Of a stretch of DNA of 64,000 bases, positions 1 through 11,760 are shown one piece after another. The number at the start of each line of letters is the position of its first letter. Within the stretch, counting starts at the first letter, position 1. Origin of the DNA: Culex pipiens pallens (taxonomy: Eukaryota; Arthropoda; Insecta; Diptera; Culicidae); contig NC_068939.1 of NCBI RefSeq assembly GCF_016801865.2, positions 46,875,125-46,939,124 on the forward strand, read 5' to 3'. Made by a program: the position numbers and the translations under genes. Below the pieces are notes generated by a model. It was given only the letters and a program-made list of their open reading frames with translations, had not been told where the DNA came from and made no database searches.

Positions 1-1079
1 TGAATTGGTACAACTTAGTTAAAATTTGAAGGGGGGAATGAAGTTCTTGAAAATAAGCCAAGGTTGAAATATGAATGAAAAGGTTGAGAACCACAAAGCT
101 AGTGTAATTTTATCATCATCTGTTGTTTTTTTTCAGAATAAATTATTTCCAGCAATGAGTTCAAACTTAAAACAGAAGGCTTTATCAAAAATTTGCAGAG
201 AACTTTCGGTTGAAATCACATTTTGTTACTTAATTTTATGTGATAATGTACGTGTTTTTATTGAAATTTTGCTGGGTTATTTCAAAAAATGGATTTTTTT
301 TTACATTTTTTACAGAATCTTGAATCATTATCAAGTTGTAATAAAAATATGGATAGATTTGCAGAAAAAGTCATGAATTTGGCGTCTATTTACCAGTGTT
401 TTGGCTCTAAAATTAAATTGAGTATTTTTTAAAAGTATTTTGTATGTTTATAATATATAAATATGTAAATGTTAAAATTGTACATTTATTTTAGCAAACA
501 CATCACTAATAAAGAATCGAGAGTCCTCTCTTTCGCCTTTATCTGACCCACAATAATTCGAAAAAATGTTCATAAATTTTCTCGAATGGCCGTAAACTTG
601 AAACTTTTTGCAAAACAGATAAAAATGTGGGAAAGTCGGTTGATTCTTTATCCTGGAAGGTTTCAGGTAGTTTTAAAATAAAAATCTTACTTATCATTAA
701 TTATGCTAATAAAAAAATCTACGGAATATGAACATTATTTGAATTATTTTGTGATTTCATTGAAATAAGAAAAAAATGTTTTTCAAGATTTTAATATAGA
801 ATCCGACGAAAATTTTCAAATAAAAATGACAAATGGTTTAATTAAAAATTATTTAATAAAAATAAATAATAAACATGGCTCCTGCGAATTTTTATTCCAC
901 ACGCTTGAAAATCTTCAAAAAAAAAAAAAAAACACTTGGCTTAAAAAAAATATTGCTTATAATTTATTGGAGAAACCATTTGATTTGATATTTGACTTTT
1001 GATAATGGCAAATAAAGACTGTAAATTTTGAATTCGGGATCATAGATCGAAAAAAGACGAAAAACTTTAGCAAACATTA
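1..1079. other. AT-rich non-coding DNA, possible hAT end remnant
   Basis: I see no convincing gene in this stretch. Bases about 40-97 resemble bases about 59450-59498: both have a GAAGTTCTTGAAAAT stretch followed by an AAAAGGTTGAGAA stretch. The latter resembles the CAGTG-type terminus of many hAT elements read on the other strand, so this may be the worn end of such an element cut by the window edge. The rest is AT-rich, with poly-A and poly-T runs. Confidence 0.4.
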
Positions 1080-2639
1080 CACGGCGTGTTTTCTAGAACA
1101 ACCTTATCAAGAAAAAATAGTCATCGCTACTTTCAAATGTGTCTTATAGGAAATTTTCTCAGCTTTCCAATGCTTCTAAGAGCGAAATGTTTGATCGGGA
1201 AATTTCTGAGATATCTCTATTTTAAGTTTTTTGGTTTTAAATTTCTTTATTATTTATTGGAAATTTTATACTAACTGTTCAGAAAACTTATGAAATGATG
1301 TGTTTCATGTGTCATTTACTCATCAAAATGTGCAAAATAAGACAAGAAACAACTTTGTAGAAGGTTGCAAATCGCTAAACATTTTGAAAATGAAGTTTTA
1401 ACCATTTTTTTAATATATGGAATTTATTCAGAAATTTAAATCATAAAACAATGTAAAAATATATTTTTATTAGATTATTACATATATTTTTTGTGTACAA
1501 ATATCACGAGTCTGCTCTGATTTAGCTTGTTCAACCAAAACTTTGGCAGGTTTGTGATTGTTAATAGTATTATTGAATTTTAATGAATAAATTTGATATT
1601 TTCTTAAGCAAACATTAACCAGGAACATAAATACAAATATGATTTAAAATCGAAATGTACTACATATTACTGTTGCAAGCTTCAAAAGTCATATTTTCAT
1701 GAGAATAAAATAAATATAAAATTTTATAAAATGTTTTCTGTTGAAAATGCACTTAAAAGTAGTAATAAAACTCGACTCTTCCAAATCAGAATGCTGAAAA
1801 CACCGTCACAAACTTTTTTTTGCTTGAACAATATTATTTATTATTTGAACAAAAAAAAATAGAAAAGTCTTTCCAAACTATTTGAACAAGAATCAAGAAA
1901 TAAAACATTTTTTAAAAAAGATGAGATTAAAGATGAGAGTCTTATAAACTTCTAAAATATTGCTTTTTCCTTGATCATTTAGTACAAAAAAAAACTAAAA
2001 CAATCATTTCATACTAATGGAAAGTATTTTTCTTAAAGCTTGCAACAGTAGTTTGCAGTTCAATTTCGAGTATTAAACATGTTTTGTATTCATGCAACTG
2101 GTTAATGTTTGATTAAGGAAATATGTTATTTATACCCTATCAATCTCAAACCTGTAAACATTTCGGTTGTATCAGCTAATTCCAAGCTGAATCAGAGCAG
2201 ACCGGTGTTATTTGTACGCAACAAATATAATTATTTATTCTTGTAATAATAATATTTTAATGCGGTTTTATGATTTTAATAATTTCTGAATAAAACCCAC
2301 ATATGTATTCAAAAAATCGGTTAAAACAAAATTTTCAAAATGTTTAGCGGTTTGCAACCTTCAACAAAGTTGTTTCTTGTATTATTTTGCACTTTGTGAT
2401 GAGTAAATGACACATGAAACACATCATTTGACAAGTTTCCTGGACTGTTATTTAAAAGTTTCCAATAAATGATTAAGGATTTTAAAACAAAAAACTTAAA
2501 ATATAGATATCTCAGAAATTTCCCGATGAAAGATTTCGCTCTTAGAAGCATTGGAAAGCTGAGAAAATTTCATATAAGATACTTTTGAAAGAAGCGCTAA
2601 CTATTTTTTTCCTTAAGGTTGCCCAGAAAACACGCCGTG
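1080..2639. mobile_element. 1.56-kb foldback (long inverted repeat) element, ATTA target duplication
   Basis: The two ends read inward as CACGGCGTGTTTTCT, and the arms can be followed as imperfect inverted copies for about 600 bp (1080 to about 1680 against about 2040 to 2639). Shared landmarks include the TTAGCGATTTGCAACCTT-like block, GCTGAATCAGAGCAG, and GCTTGCAACAGTA. Only about 350 bp in the middle are unpaired. ATTA lies immediately outside both ends (1076-1079 and 2640-2643) and is a plausible 4-bp target duplication. There is no transposase frame, so the element is non-autonomous. The superfamily is not assigned. The arms have diverged, which suggests an old insertion. Confidence 0.75.
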
Positions 2640-2643
2640 ATTA

Positions 2644-4056
2644 TATTTAAATAGATTCCGTGGGGTTTTGAAACATTTTGCCTTATTTTCGAAAATAAGG
2701 CTTTTTTTGTAAACCAAAAAATCCAGCAGAGTACCCCTATCCACTCTCGGGGCTATGCAAATTGTGTGCCCATCTCTCGAAACCATAAAAACGATAAAAA
2801 CTAGCACCGCTACTGCTGCTGCGCTGCCAGCCACCACAAACTCGTTGGAAAAATATTGCCGTTGGCTTCCCGGTCCAAGTGGGGTACACAGAATATGCCG
2901 AGAACCTGTTGAGGGCGCTCTCCACGGACCACGGACCGTAAAGTTGTTCCAGCTGGTTTGCCGCCTGCTGGGGAAAGCGGACGGCCATAAAGTTCTACAT
3001 CGGGTGTGGGGTCGCCTTCGGTGGGTCATCCCAAAAGTCTACCGAAGATTAACTTGGAGGTGACTTTCTCCAAAGGAAAAATTACCAAACCAAAGACATC
3101 CAATTAGAGGAAGATTCTGAACCACATTTTGAAGGCCAGTTTCACGAAATGACTCAAATGAACGCCACACCCCTTCTGGTGGCCACTAGGTGAAACTGAA
3201 CAACCACAAAATTTGCATCGCTTCACGCAAATTGGAAAACGCAAGTCATGAATAAACGCGTCGGTTTCGATTTCCTCGACTCAAAACGACGAGTCAACAA
3301 TAAACAAATAAAGACTTCAAAGCTAAATTGGTTGCAGTTTTGCAAAAAAAAACGAAGTGAAAATCGCGCAATTCGTGAATAACACGCATAAATTTGGTTG
3401 GGCAAAAAAATAATAAAAAAAACCATTCCGTCAAATGAAAATTAAGACATATGTGGTGAAGAATCGCACACAACGCTGATGATTAACGCCAATGAAGACT
3501 GTAGAAATCAGCAGCGTGTCATAAAAATGGAGGAAAAACTTTTCGATGTTAATTGGAGGCGCAAAACGCCGTTAATGGCGATAATTGACAGGGTGATGTA
3601 CTGCGTTTGTTTTGGTTTGTTGTGCTTATTGAAACAAATCGACTGTGACAGTTACCCTTCGGGGTGGTTTGTTTCGACAGTTTCAGCTCAATTGGTTTAT
3701 TAATTGACAGGAAGTGTTGTCATTATTTTCAAGTAAGTTTGTTAAAATTATAATTGGTTTTGTTGAAATTTATATCAAAAATTGTGGCCCTTAAATTCTA
3801 AATAAATAAAAAAAGTTTCTTGCGGATGTTTTTTTTTGGTTTAAATTTAGAAAATAAAAACCAAAAATATGATGAAATATTTTACGACAACATTTTTTTT
3901 AAATCACTTAAACATGGTTAATCTCCCGGTTTTCCCGAAATTGAAAAAAAAAATATTTATTTTGGTCAGGAAATTCAGATTTGGTTGTGAAAAATGATGA
4001 ACAGTTGAACGCATTGTAGTCTAAAAATGTTATAACAATTAAATTTGATTAGGCAC
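2644..4056. other. Non-coding, GC-richer block near 2740-3060
   Basis: Bases 2740-3060 are noticeably more GC-rich than the flanks and have overlapping open frames of about 80-140 codons on both strands, but none shows a recognisable domain, start context or splice structure. Bases 3060-3720 look like unique intergenic DNA. After 3720 the sequence becomes low-complexity AT-rich. I annotate no gene. Confidence 0.4.
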
Positions 4057-4070
4057 ATATAAGCATTTAT

Positions 4071-4127
4071 TATTATTATTATTATTTATCTTTATTAATG
4101 AGCTAACAGCCGGAGGCTGGTTCAGCT
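4071..4127 (-). mobile_element. 57-bp 5'-truncated LINE 3' tail with 14-bp target duplication
   Basis: Read on the minus strand the insert ends in an AATAAA-type signal followed by a (TAA)n tail, as in I-clade and related non-LTR retrotransposons. The 14-mer ATATAAGCATTTAT occurs perfectly on both sides (4057-4070 and 4128-4141), which is the expected target-site duplication of target-primed reverse transcription. The insert is so short that only the extreme 3' end was copied. The clade assignment rests on the tail alone; the insertion itself is well supported. Confidence 0.8.
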
Positions 4128-4141
4128 ATATAAGCATTTAT

Positions 4142-5700
4142 TTGACTTATATGAACTAAACAATTAGAGCGATTTCTAAATGTGTTGCTCTATAATCTCT
4201 CTTCACTTTTCAGATTTTGGCGATAGTGCCTTAAATATAATTTGCAAAATATTTTTTTGTATAACATATAAATTTCTAAATTTTACTTATATTTTATAAT
4301 TACTAAATATAATTTAATTTTTGTCGACTTTTTTACATTTTCAAAACAATATTTTTAAGCTTTTCTAGTAATTTTGCCATAAAAAATACAAGAAAAAGTT
4401 ATATATTAAGAGATTTATTTCATTAGAGTAATATTGGATTGAAAAATGTGATTAATTTCAAACCTAAAGCACAACAAAGAACACAACAAATATTTCTTTT
4501 ACACTAGCTCAAAACTGCTTTCCTTGTTAAGAAAGAAGTTAAAATTGTTGGGCAAATTCTATGATTTTAAGCTTTAAAAACCTAAAAAATATAATAAAAA
4601 TGTGGATTTTGGTTCTGCTTTAAATATATCCAATTATCGCGGGAATTCCCGGGATTTCAAAAAAAAAAAATTTCCGTTTTCCGGGAAATTCAAAACCCAG
4701 GAAAAAAGGACGCCCTTCTATTCAATATCAAAAATTATACCCTTCGCTTGGAGACGATGATTTTTGCGGATTGCAAATTAAATGGTAGTTTTTTTTTCAA
4801 CTAGAAGCAAGGAAATAACTTTTCAGGAAGGATATTGCTTTATTTTATAAGGCGAGGTTCTCGGCTTTGTTTTTTCAAGTGCCCTGATTTGCAATGTCAA
4901 AATTGAAGCTTATGTGAAATATTCTTATCATTCTGATAAAAAAATCATCCAAATTTTAAATTTGAGACTGACAATTCAAAAGAACATTAATGTGCATTTA
5001 TTTTGAATTTTTCAAAAGGTAAAAAAGGTTTGGTTATTCATTTTGATGACATTTTTATCAGCAAGATTAGAAATTATACGTAAGTTGCAGAAAAAATGGC
5101 ATTAGAAATTTGAGTGCTACATTTTGCTTTCGTCATGTTTTCAAAGTTCAAAAAACTTTTTTAAATTGGCCGCTCTTTCAAATTTGTTCTGCCCTTGCTA
5201 GGCAACAGCTTTTATTAATCCTCTAAACAAAAACCAAAAATAAAATTGTTCATAAATTCAATATTTTTTATTGATCAAATGTGAAATAAAAAATTGGGAT
5301 TGCCAAAGTGTACCGTTTTTGCCAAATCTTTCTAACCTTAAACTTTGCCGAAACATAAATTTGATTTAAAATTCCTTTCTCAATGTACTTCCGAATATTT
5401 TGCAGTTTTGGATGAATCGCAGTCAAACTTAAGTGCCAACTTTAATAACCGAGTCAATTATGAAAAATGTTTTTTTTTGTCATAGCATATCAAAAATTTT
5501 AAAAAGCGAAAAATTTCTTAAAAGTAGCGGGTATTTTTCTTTCAGTGTTTTTTTTCAGAAAGTCCGTCCGATTTCCTACAAGTTTGTATTTGACCACTTT
5601 TCGATGCGATGCTTCGAGGCACAGTAATTCTTAAACTACGCAAAATGTCATTCTCGAGTGCATCTGGCTCCATTTACACCAAATTGACTTAAAAAAGCCT
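4142..5700. other. AT-rich non-coding DNA
   Basis: I see no gene. Bases about 4638-4705 contain a CCCGGGATTTC / TTTCCGGGAAATTC cluster of the kind dispersed through mosquito genomes. The rest is simple AT-rich sequence with no clear terminal repeats. Confidence 0.4.
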
Positions 5701-5701
5701 A

Positions 5702-5920
5702 CACACAAAGAAATATTTCTGAATGATACATCATCCATGATGTATCACCTTTGCACGTCATTAAACATTCAAAGTTAAATGCAATTTGATGTAAATTTGC
5801 AACAAATTATACGTAAAAACGTGTGATTCAACTGTTTACGTCGAATCTCAAGTTTACATCTACTGAGTTTACATGTGATTAATTTTTTCCGTGTCGAGTA
5901 AATTCACATTTTTTTCTGTG
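5702..5920. mobile_element. Short MITE with CACA..AAA / TTTTTTTCTGTG ends, TA target site
   Basis: The element begins CACACAAAGAAATATTTCTG and ends in a CACATTTTTTTCTGTG-type terminus. It is flanked by TA at 5700-5701 and 5921-5922. Its left end closely resembles that of the larger element at 15795-16631 (CACAGAAAAAAATATTTCTG), and both carry several GTAAATTTACAT-like motifs, so they are probably one family. It has no coding capacity. TA duplication suggests, but does not prove, Tc1/mariner-type mobilisation. Confidence 0.65.
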
Positions 5921-5922
5921 TA

Positions 5923-7389
5923 GGAACAGCTGAACATGTCTACGAAGCAGAGGTGGGCAAAAAAAGAGCGAGCCGCTCAAAGAGCCGGTTCACTAAAAAG
6001 AGCGATCAAACTATGGCTCACATAAAAAAGAGTCACGGTTCTTTTTGAAACTCCGGTGTTTTGACAGAACCGTTTCATAATTAATTGAAAAACCAACAAA
6101 TTGTAGTAATAAATTTGTTTTGGAAATTGAAAATGCAATTTCAAATATTTAAATGCCAGCATAAAATTTATTCCACAATTGTTCCACGGTATACTTTTTC
6201 AAGGAATTTTGGGTAAAAAACGGAAAGTGAAAAATGGGCTGTTTCCCGAAATTTTGAGAGTTGGATCGGCATATTTCGTTGGAGGTCATCAACTTTCTCA
6301 TCTTCTCATATATTTCAAGACTCCAAATAGCATCGATGCCAATATTTGAACACCACTTGAATGTTTTCAAACTCATCTTTCAGATTTTTTTTAATTACAA
6401 AAATGGATGAACTTATGAACAAAAGAAATATACATTTCATTTAACAGTTGATCGTACATAAACGTATTACCCGAATACAAATTAAAGCAATTCAAATTGA
6501 TCAACACGGAAAATTTTACGAAATATTTACCAAGTAGCCCAAGAGAATTGGAAAAAAAGAATCCTCTTGCCCTATAAACTTTTGCATATTTAGACTTTAT
6601 CGATTAAATCAGAATATAGAAAAGAGTTCGCAGAATATAATCGCCACGTTAAATATGAGCAATTGTTAAATTTTTTCGTGGTGAAAAATATTGACAATTT
6701 ATTTGATTTGATTCACAAGGGGTAATTTCAACCCTTAGCAATTTTGTGGCTTATATTTAAAAATAGAATTGTTTCAAAAATAATACCCTATTTTTTTAAA
6801 TGTTTGTCAAGATCAACCTTATAGAAATGATCAGTCGTTTCTAATCACTGAATCACTGAAAGATTTAATAAACCGAATACCTTTTTTTTTAATGTTAGCT
6901 CATTCTGACCCCCAATCTGGAAATGTAGTCAAAACACTGATTAGGTACATAAAACAGTTTAATGTTATATTTTAATCAACCAAGCCTTTAACATTGAATC
7001 GAAGTTACCAAAGCATAAATCCTCTTGAATAAATTCATTGTTTTGTAAGTTTTTCTAAGGTTTACAGGCCTTTTTATTTAGACGTCTATAACCCTTCCCT
7101 GCTTTTTTTTGATTTTTTGATCCCTTCCCCCGCACCTCTCTGCTACAATAAGGCCTTTAAATTCTAAAATATTTATACATTCAACTGTATGTCTAAAAAT
7201 GATTTGACCCTTGCGAATCCAACTTTTTTTTACAAACATGGTTGATGAAAATAAGCTATTCCAATTCAACAGCTGTTCAATTCAACAGTTACAACTGTTT
7301 CAAATATTGTTCATAAAGTCATATTTCCCCAGCCCTACTGCGCCTAAAGCAACAAGTCCATCTAGAATTGATAATAAAAACTTTCTCAA
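5923..7389. other. AT-rich non-coding DNA with a hAT-like end near 5949
   Basis: CAGAGGTGGGCAAA at about 5949 resembles the terminus of many hAT elements. It is followed by repeated GAGCG / CGGTTC / GAGCC motifs up to about 6070. I could not find a matching opposite end. The remainder to 7389 has no recognisable gene or repeat boundary. Confidence 0.35.
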
Positions 7390-7595
7390 AAGCATTAAAT
7401 AGACAGCGACACGTCCAAAATGAGCGCTCCGTGAGCGAAATATGAGCGCGAGCGCGAGCGTGGAGCAATCGCGAGCTGAAAAAATCAGAGCAAACGTGAG
7501 TGCGGGCAAACGTGAGCTAGCACGCGTAGCGCTCCTCCTCACGAATGAGCAAAAAGTGAGCGCTCACGAGCGCGTGAGGAACGCAACACTGACCT
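7390..7595. repeat. GAGCG / GTGAGC motif cluster
   Basis: Within about 200 bp the motif GAGCG or GTGAGC, or its complement, recurs more than a dozen times with irregular spacing, in an otherwise AT-rich neighbourhood. The same core recurs at 5960-6060 next to a hAT-like terminus. It could be the subterminal repeat region of a hAT element whose ends are lost. It has no regular tandem period. Confidence 0.5.
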
Positions 7596-9677
7596 ATTAT
7601 GGGTTTCAAGCGCATCTTCTCGTTTTTAGTTTTTTTTTTTTCAAATTAGTTATAAAATTCCAATTAAAAAAAAACTTAAAAAAATTGAACAATTTTGAAA
7701 ACTAGAAAAATTTCTGACTTAAACTGGAATTGAAATATCAGTCCAACTCTAAACGTCAGATTATTAAACCATCGTTGTAGATTAAACTTTACACTCATTA
7801 GGGTTGATTGTTCAGACCGTAATGAGTGTGTCGTACAATACCCGTTGGGGTTATCAAATTCAATGTTTGCACAACAAAGCAGCTGAATCGAGTGCTTTCC
7901 ATAATGTTTTATTGATGAACTTTGGGACGCAATCCGATATTGAATTGTTATTGAAACGAGATATTCATCCTCCAAACTGTGGCACGCGTTTGCTGTCCTT
8001 TGCACAAATTGTATAACAAACACAAACCAAGGTGGCATAATCACTACACTGCAAATCTACTCGTTTTGCTGGGCGATTGCCCTCCCAATTGTTGCCGGGT
8101 TGCACTTTGTACACACGCATATCGAGTTGCATTCGCGATCAATGTTGTTCCAATCGTACCTGAAAATGCAACAGAGAGAAAGAGAGAGAGAGAGAATGTT
8201 TAATTAATTGAGCTATAAAACACACAAACACAGCATTGATTTGGGCAGCAAAATGCTTGAAGTGAGCAAGGTGAAGGTACGAATGCTGAATATTTGCACT
8301 TGGAGTACGAAGTTTGATTTATGTTTACGTTTGAGGCTCATTGAACTTGCTGTTTTCCATCATTCATTCGGGAATGTCGTGTTTAGGCATCATCGCCCTG
8401 GCAGGGTGTTATGAATGGTTTCGTTGGAAGCTTACGATGGCGACCTTGCGTAAAGCAATTAAGTTTTGCGTACGTTTTGAGGCTTAATTGTGCTCACTTT
8501 GAGCGCGAGATAATTTAATGCAAGAACGCTGTCGTGTTCGAGTAAGTGTGTCAGAAACGGCCTTAATTGATTCAAATAATGTTTGCAAAAGATTTGCCCG
8601 CTAATATGTTATACAATTAAGATAATTGATGCAGATTTATAGCGCTTAATAAGCAGCTTAGAGATTGAGAAAGCCCTGTGTTTTGACAGTGTTATCTTGT
8701 CGCAGGTGTGATTTGGGTTATATTTGGTTAACGACGAGTTAAGAACATTTTGTGCGGCTATTTTATAATTTGACTCGATTTAAAAACAAAATGGAATACA
8801 TTGATTTTTTTAGATGCAGTTTTTTACACTAGAATTAAAATTTGCTGTTTACATTGCGGCATCCAAATAAAGGGATAATTCACAGAATGGTTAGTCTTGG
8901 TTTTGCTTAGTCGGTTAAAAAAAAAAAAATATCAATTAAATTCAATTTATTTTATCACAAAAAAAGTAGTTTTGAAGTACCGCATCCAATTGGCTTCACA
9001 CAATGTTAAAAATTGCTATTATTATTTTTTGAAATAGATATATTAATGCAGTATAATGAAAATTTTAAGAATCTTTTACAAAATATCAATGCTGCAAAAT
9101 TGACCGATTTTGTGTTTTTTTGTATTCACTTTTGCCGTTTTCCGCTATTAAATCAAAATTTTCAGATGTATCAACAATGGAGAGTTGCTTGCTCACTTTT
9201 ATTTGATCTATTTATGACTTTGGAACAGTCAAAAACTCTTTATGAAATATAAAAAAAAATAAAAAGCTACCACAGTAACTATCAAAATCAAAATGTTTTT
9301 ATTTAAAAAAATAAATAAAATCTAGCTTCATTGTTTTTGACTACATAGTTTGATTAAAAATGCAGTTAACTTCTCAGCCTTTCATTTTAGTATGTAAATA
9401 TCTCTACAAATATTGTCAAATTTTCATAATAAAAATTTGAACAGATAAGAAATTTTCTAATCACCCTGATAAAAATATTTTGATTTTTTTTTATTTTCGG
9501 TAAAAACTTGCTTTTCGAAAGGTCCAAATATTCCATTTTGATTCCAAAATGTTCATAATATTTTTTTCGGGGTGATGTGTAATTTTCAAAAATCTATGTC
9601 CCTTTCTCTCTTGTTCTAAGATTGTTGGGGAAAGAGAGCTTAAGAGAGCACAGAGGCGTCGAAATGTTTCACAGTTG
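7596..9677. other. Non-coding DNA with a short GA microsatellite
   Basis: No gene is recognised. Bases 8171-8195 are a short GA-rich run. Bases about 7980-8760 have more balanced composition and look like unique intergenic DNA. From 8880 to 9560 the sequence is AT-rich and low in complexity. Confidence 0.4.
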
Positions 9678-10566
9678 AGCAGTTCTCTCAGATTTCGGTA
9701 ATTCGATTGTTTTTGTATTTTTTAATCCGGCTGAAACTTTTTTGGTGCCTTCGGTATGCCCAAAGAAGCCATTTTGCATCATTTGTTTGTCCATATAATT
9801 TTCCATACAAATTTGGCGGCTGTCCATACAAAAATTCAAAAATCTGTATCTTTTGAAGGAATTGTTTGTTTGATTTGGTGTCTTCGGCAAAGTTGTAGGT
9901 ATGAATAGGGACTACACTGGAAAAAAATGATACACGGTAAAAAAAATGGTGATTTTTTATTTAACTTTTTGTCACTAAAACTTGATTTTCAAAAAAACAC
10001 TATTTTTATTTTTTTTATTTTTTGATTTGTTTTAGAGGACATAAAATGCCAACTTTTCAGAAATTTCCAGGTTGTGCAAAAAATCTTTGAACGAGTTATA
10101 AATTTTTTTAATCAATGCTATTTTTTTAAAAATTCGAAAAATTGGTCGCAATAAATTTTCAACTTCATTTTTCGATGTGAAATCATATTAGCAATCAAAA
10201 AGTACTGTAGTGAAATTTTGATAAAGTGCACCGCTTTCAAGTTAAATCCATATTTAGGTGACTTTTTTGAAAATAGTCGCAGTTATTCATTTTTTAAAAT
10301 GAGTGCACATGTTTGCCCACTTTTGAAAAAAATATTTTTGAAAAGCTGAGAAAATTCTCTAAATTTTGCTTTTTTGAAGTTTGTTGATACGACCCTTAGT
10401 TGCTGAGATATCTCACCCAACCAACCCACCATTTTCTATTGTCGATATCTCAGCAACTATAGGTCCGATTTTCAATGTTAAAATTTGAAATATATGTGAA
10501 ATTTTCCGATCTCTTCGAAAAAAATATTTTAAAATTTTTTAAACCAAGACTAACATTTTAAAAGGG
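9678..10566 (+). repeat. Dispersed repeat family, longest copy (A)
   Basis: This is the longest of at least five related copies in the window. Landmarks in order are a GAGCAGTTCTCTCAGATTTC start, TTAATCCGGCTGAAAC, two CATACAAATTTGG-like blocks, TTTGGTGTCTTCGGCAAAG, CTACACTGGAAAAAAATGA, TTTTTGTCACTAAAACTTG, TTAGAGGACATAAAATGCC, and a stretch with inverted GTTGCTGAGATATCTC blocks near 10390-10460. Other copies lie at 28030-28475, 44930-45250 (diverged), 47921-48920 (interrupted) and 51700-52240. There is no reading frame of note. It is probably a non-autonomous transposon or its decayed remnant; I cannot name the superfamily. Confidence 0.65.
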
Positions 10567-11445
10567 CGTAATATTGAATGTTTGGCCATTAAATGAGTCA
10601 TTCTCCGTTAACTCACACAGCAGTTGCCCCGAACCCTCTTCAGTTTTCGTGAAACTTTGCTCTAAGATGTAGTTTTGGTCCCTGATTACGATTCTAAGGT
10701 CAATTTTTCAATATCTCGTGGCGGTGGAGTGGTACGACCTCATTCATTTTCTGGATTTTTTTTAAGACACGTTTTTCAGTGATTTGTAGCACGAAACCAT
10801 GAAGAGATAAACATTTGGTGTCAAAGGAAAAGTGTGTAAAATTGAACTCCTGATTTGGTGGCGTTCCCAACATTTCGAAACATGCATTTTTCATCAAAAA
10901 TGTTTAAAAAAATAGTTTTGAAACCGTTGCCATTTCCCCTTACTCAACTCTCAAAAATCGTGAGACATGCCATTTTATGGGTAATTTAATATTCTTTTCA
11001 AATTTGAAATAACCCAGAAGAGTCATTTTTGCATGCAGAACTAATTTTTTTATTTTAAAATTGCGTGTTGTATTGTAAAAATGTTCAACAATGTTGTAGA
11101 ATAGTTATTTTTGTATATCAACATAACCAGTTTTTCGAACTATAACTCCTTAAACTCAATCGTGGGCTTATGAAAGGGTTTTTTTTTTCTCCAAAAGTTC
11201 AGCTAAATTTGCAACGATTGACCATTTCGACTCATTTGTTGTGAGTCGTGCATTGCCAGAATAATATTTCTTATTCTAAAAAAATATTTTCGTAGTGAGT
11301 TGTAGTATCTAGTTTGTTTTTTTTTATAAGAAAAATGTTTTTTTTTTTATTGGAAAAATTTCACTTTGGAAAATCAAATCTTCGAACAATCGAATCACAA
11401 AAAAAGTTGTCTTATTTTTCATTGTTATTTTTGATTGTTGGATTA
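10567..11445. other. AT-rich DNA with a partial relative of the 11446-11757 MITE
   Basis: Bases about 10600-10690 (AACTCACACAGCAGTTGCCCC, then a cognate of CGTGAAACTTTG) resemble one arm of the MITE that starts at 11446, so this is probably a solo arm of the same family. The rest is AT-rich with no gene. Confidence 0.5.
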
Positions 11446-11757
11446 GGGTAATTCTCTACCAACCCACACGAAATCGGGAAAAGTTGCCCCGATCCCTCTT
11501 CGATTTGCGTAAATTTTTGTCCTAAGGGGTAAATTTTGTCCCTGACACTCTAAATTTTATCCCTGACACTCTAAAAAATAACCCTGAAAAGTTAGAAAAA
11601 AACACAAAATTTTAAAATGAAAAATTTTGTTCTAATTGAAAAAATGACCCAATATAGATTTCAAAAGTACATTAAATTTCCCATAAAATGACACAGTTTC
11701 ACGCAAATCGAAAAGGAGTCGGGGCAACTGCTGTGTGAGTTGGTAGAGAATTACCCC
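11446..11757. mobile_element. 312-bp foldback MITE, TTA target duplication
   Basis: The ends are near-perfect inverted copies (GGGTAATTCTCTACCAAC reading inward from the left, GGGGTAATTCTCTACCAAC from the right). Homology continues through GTTGCCCCGA and the ATTTGCGT-type block, giving arms of roughly 70 bp. TTA lies just outside each end (11443-11445 and 11758-11760). A 3-bp TTA duplication fits PIF/Harbinger-type mobilisation. Inside, CCCTGACACTCTAAA is duplicated in tandem. It has no coding capacity. Confidence 0.8.
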
Positions 11758-11760
11758 TTA

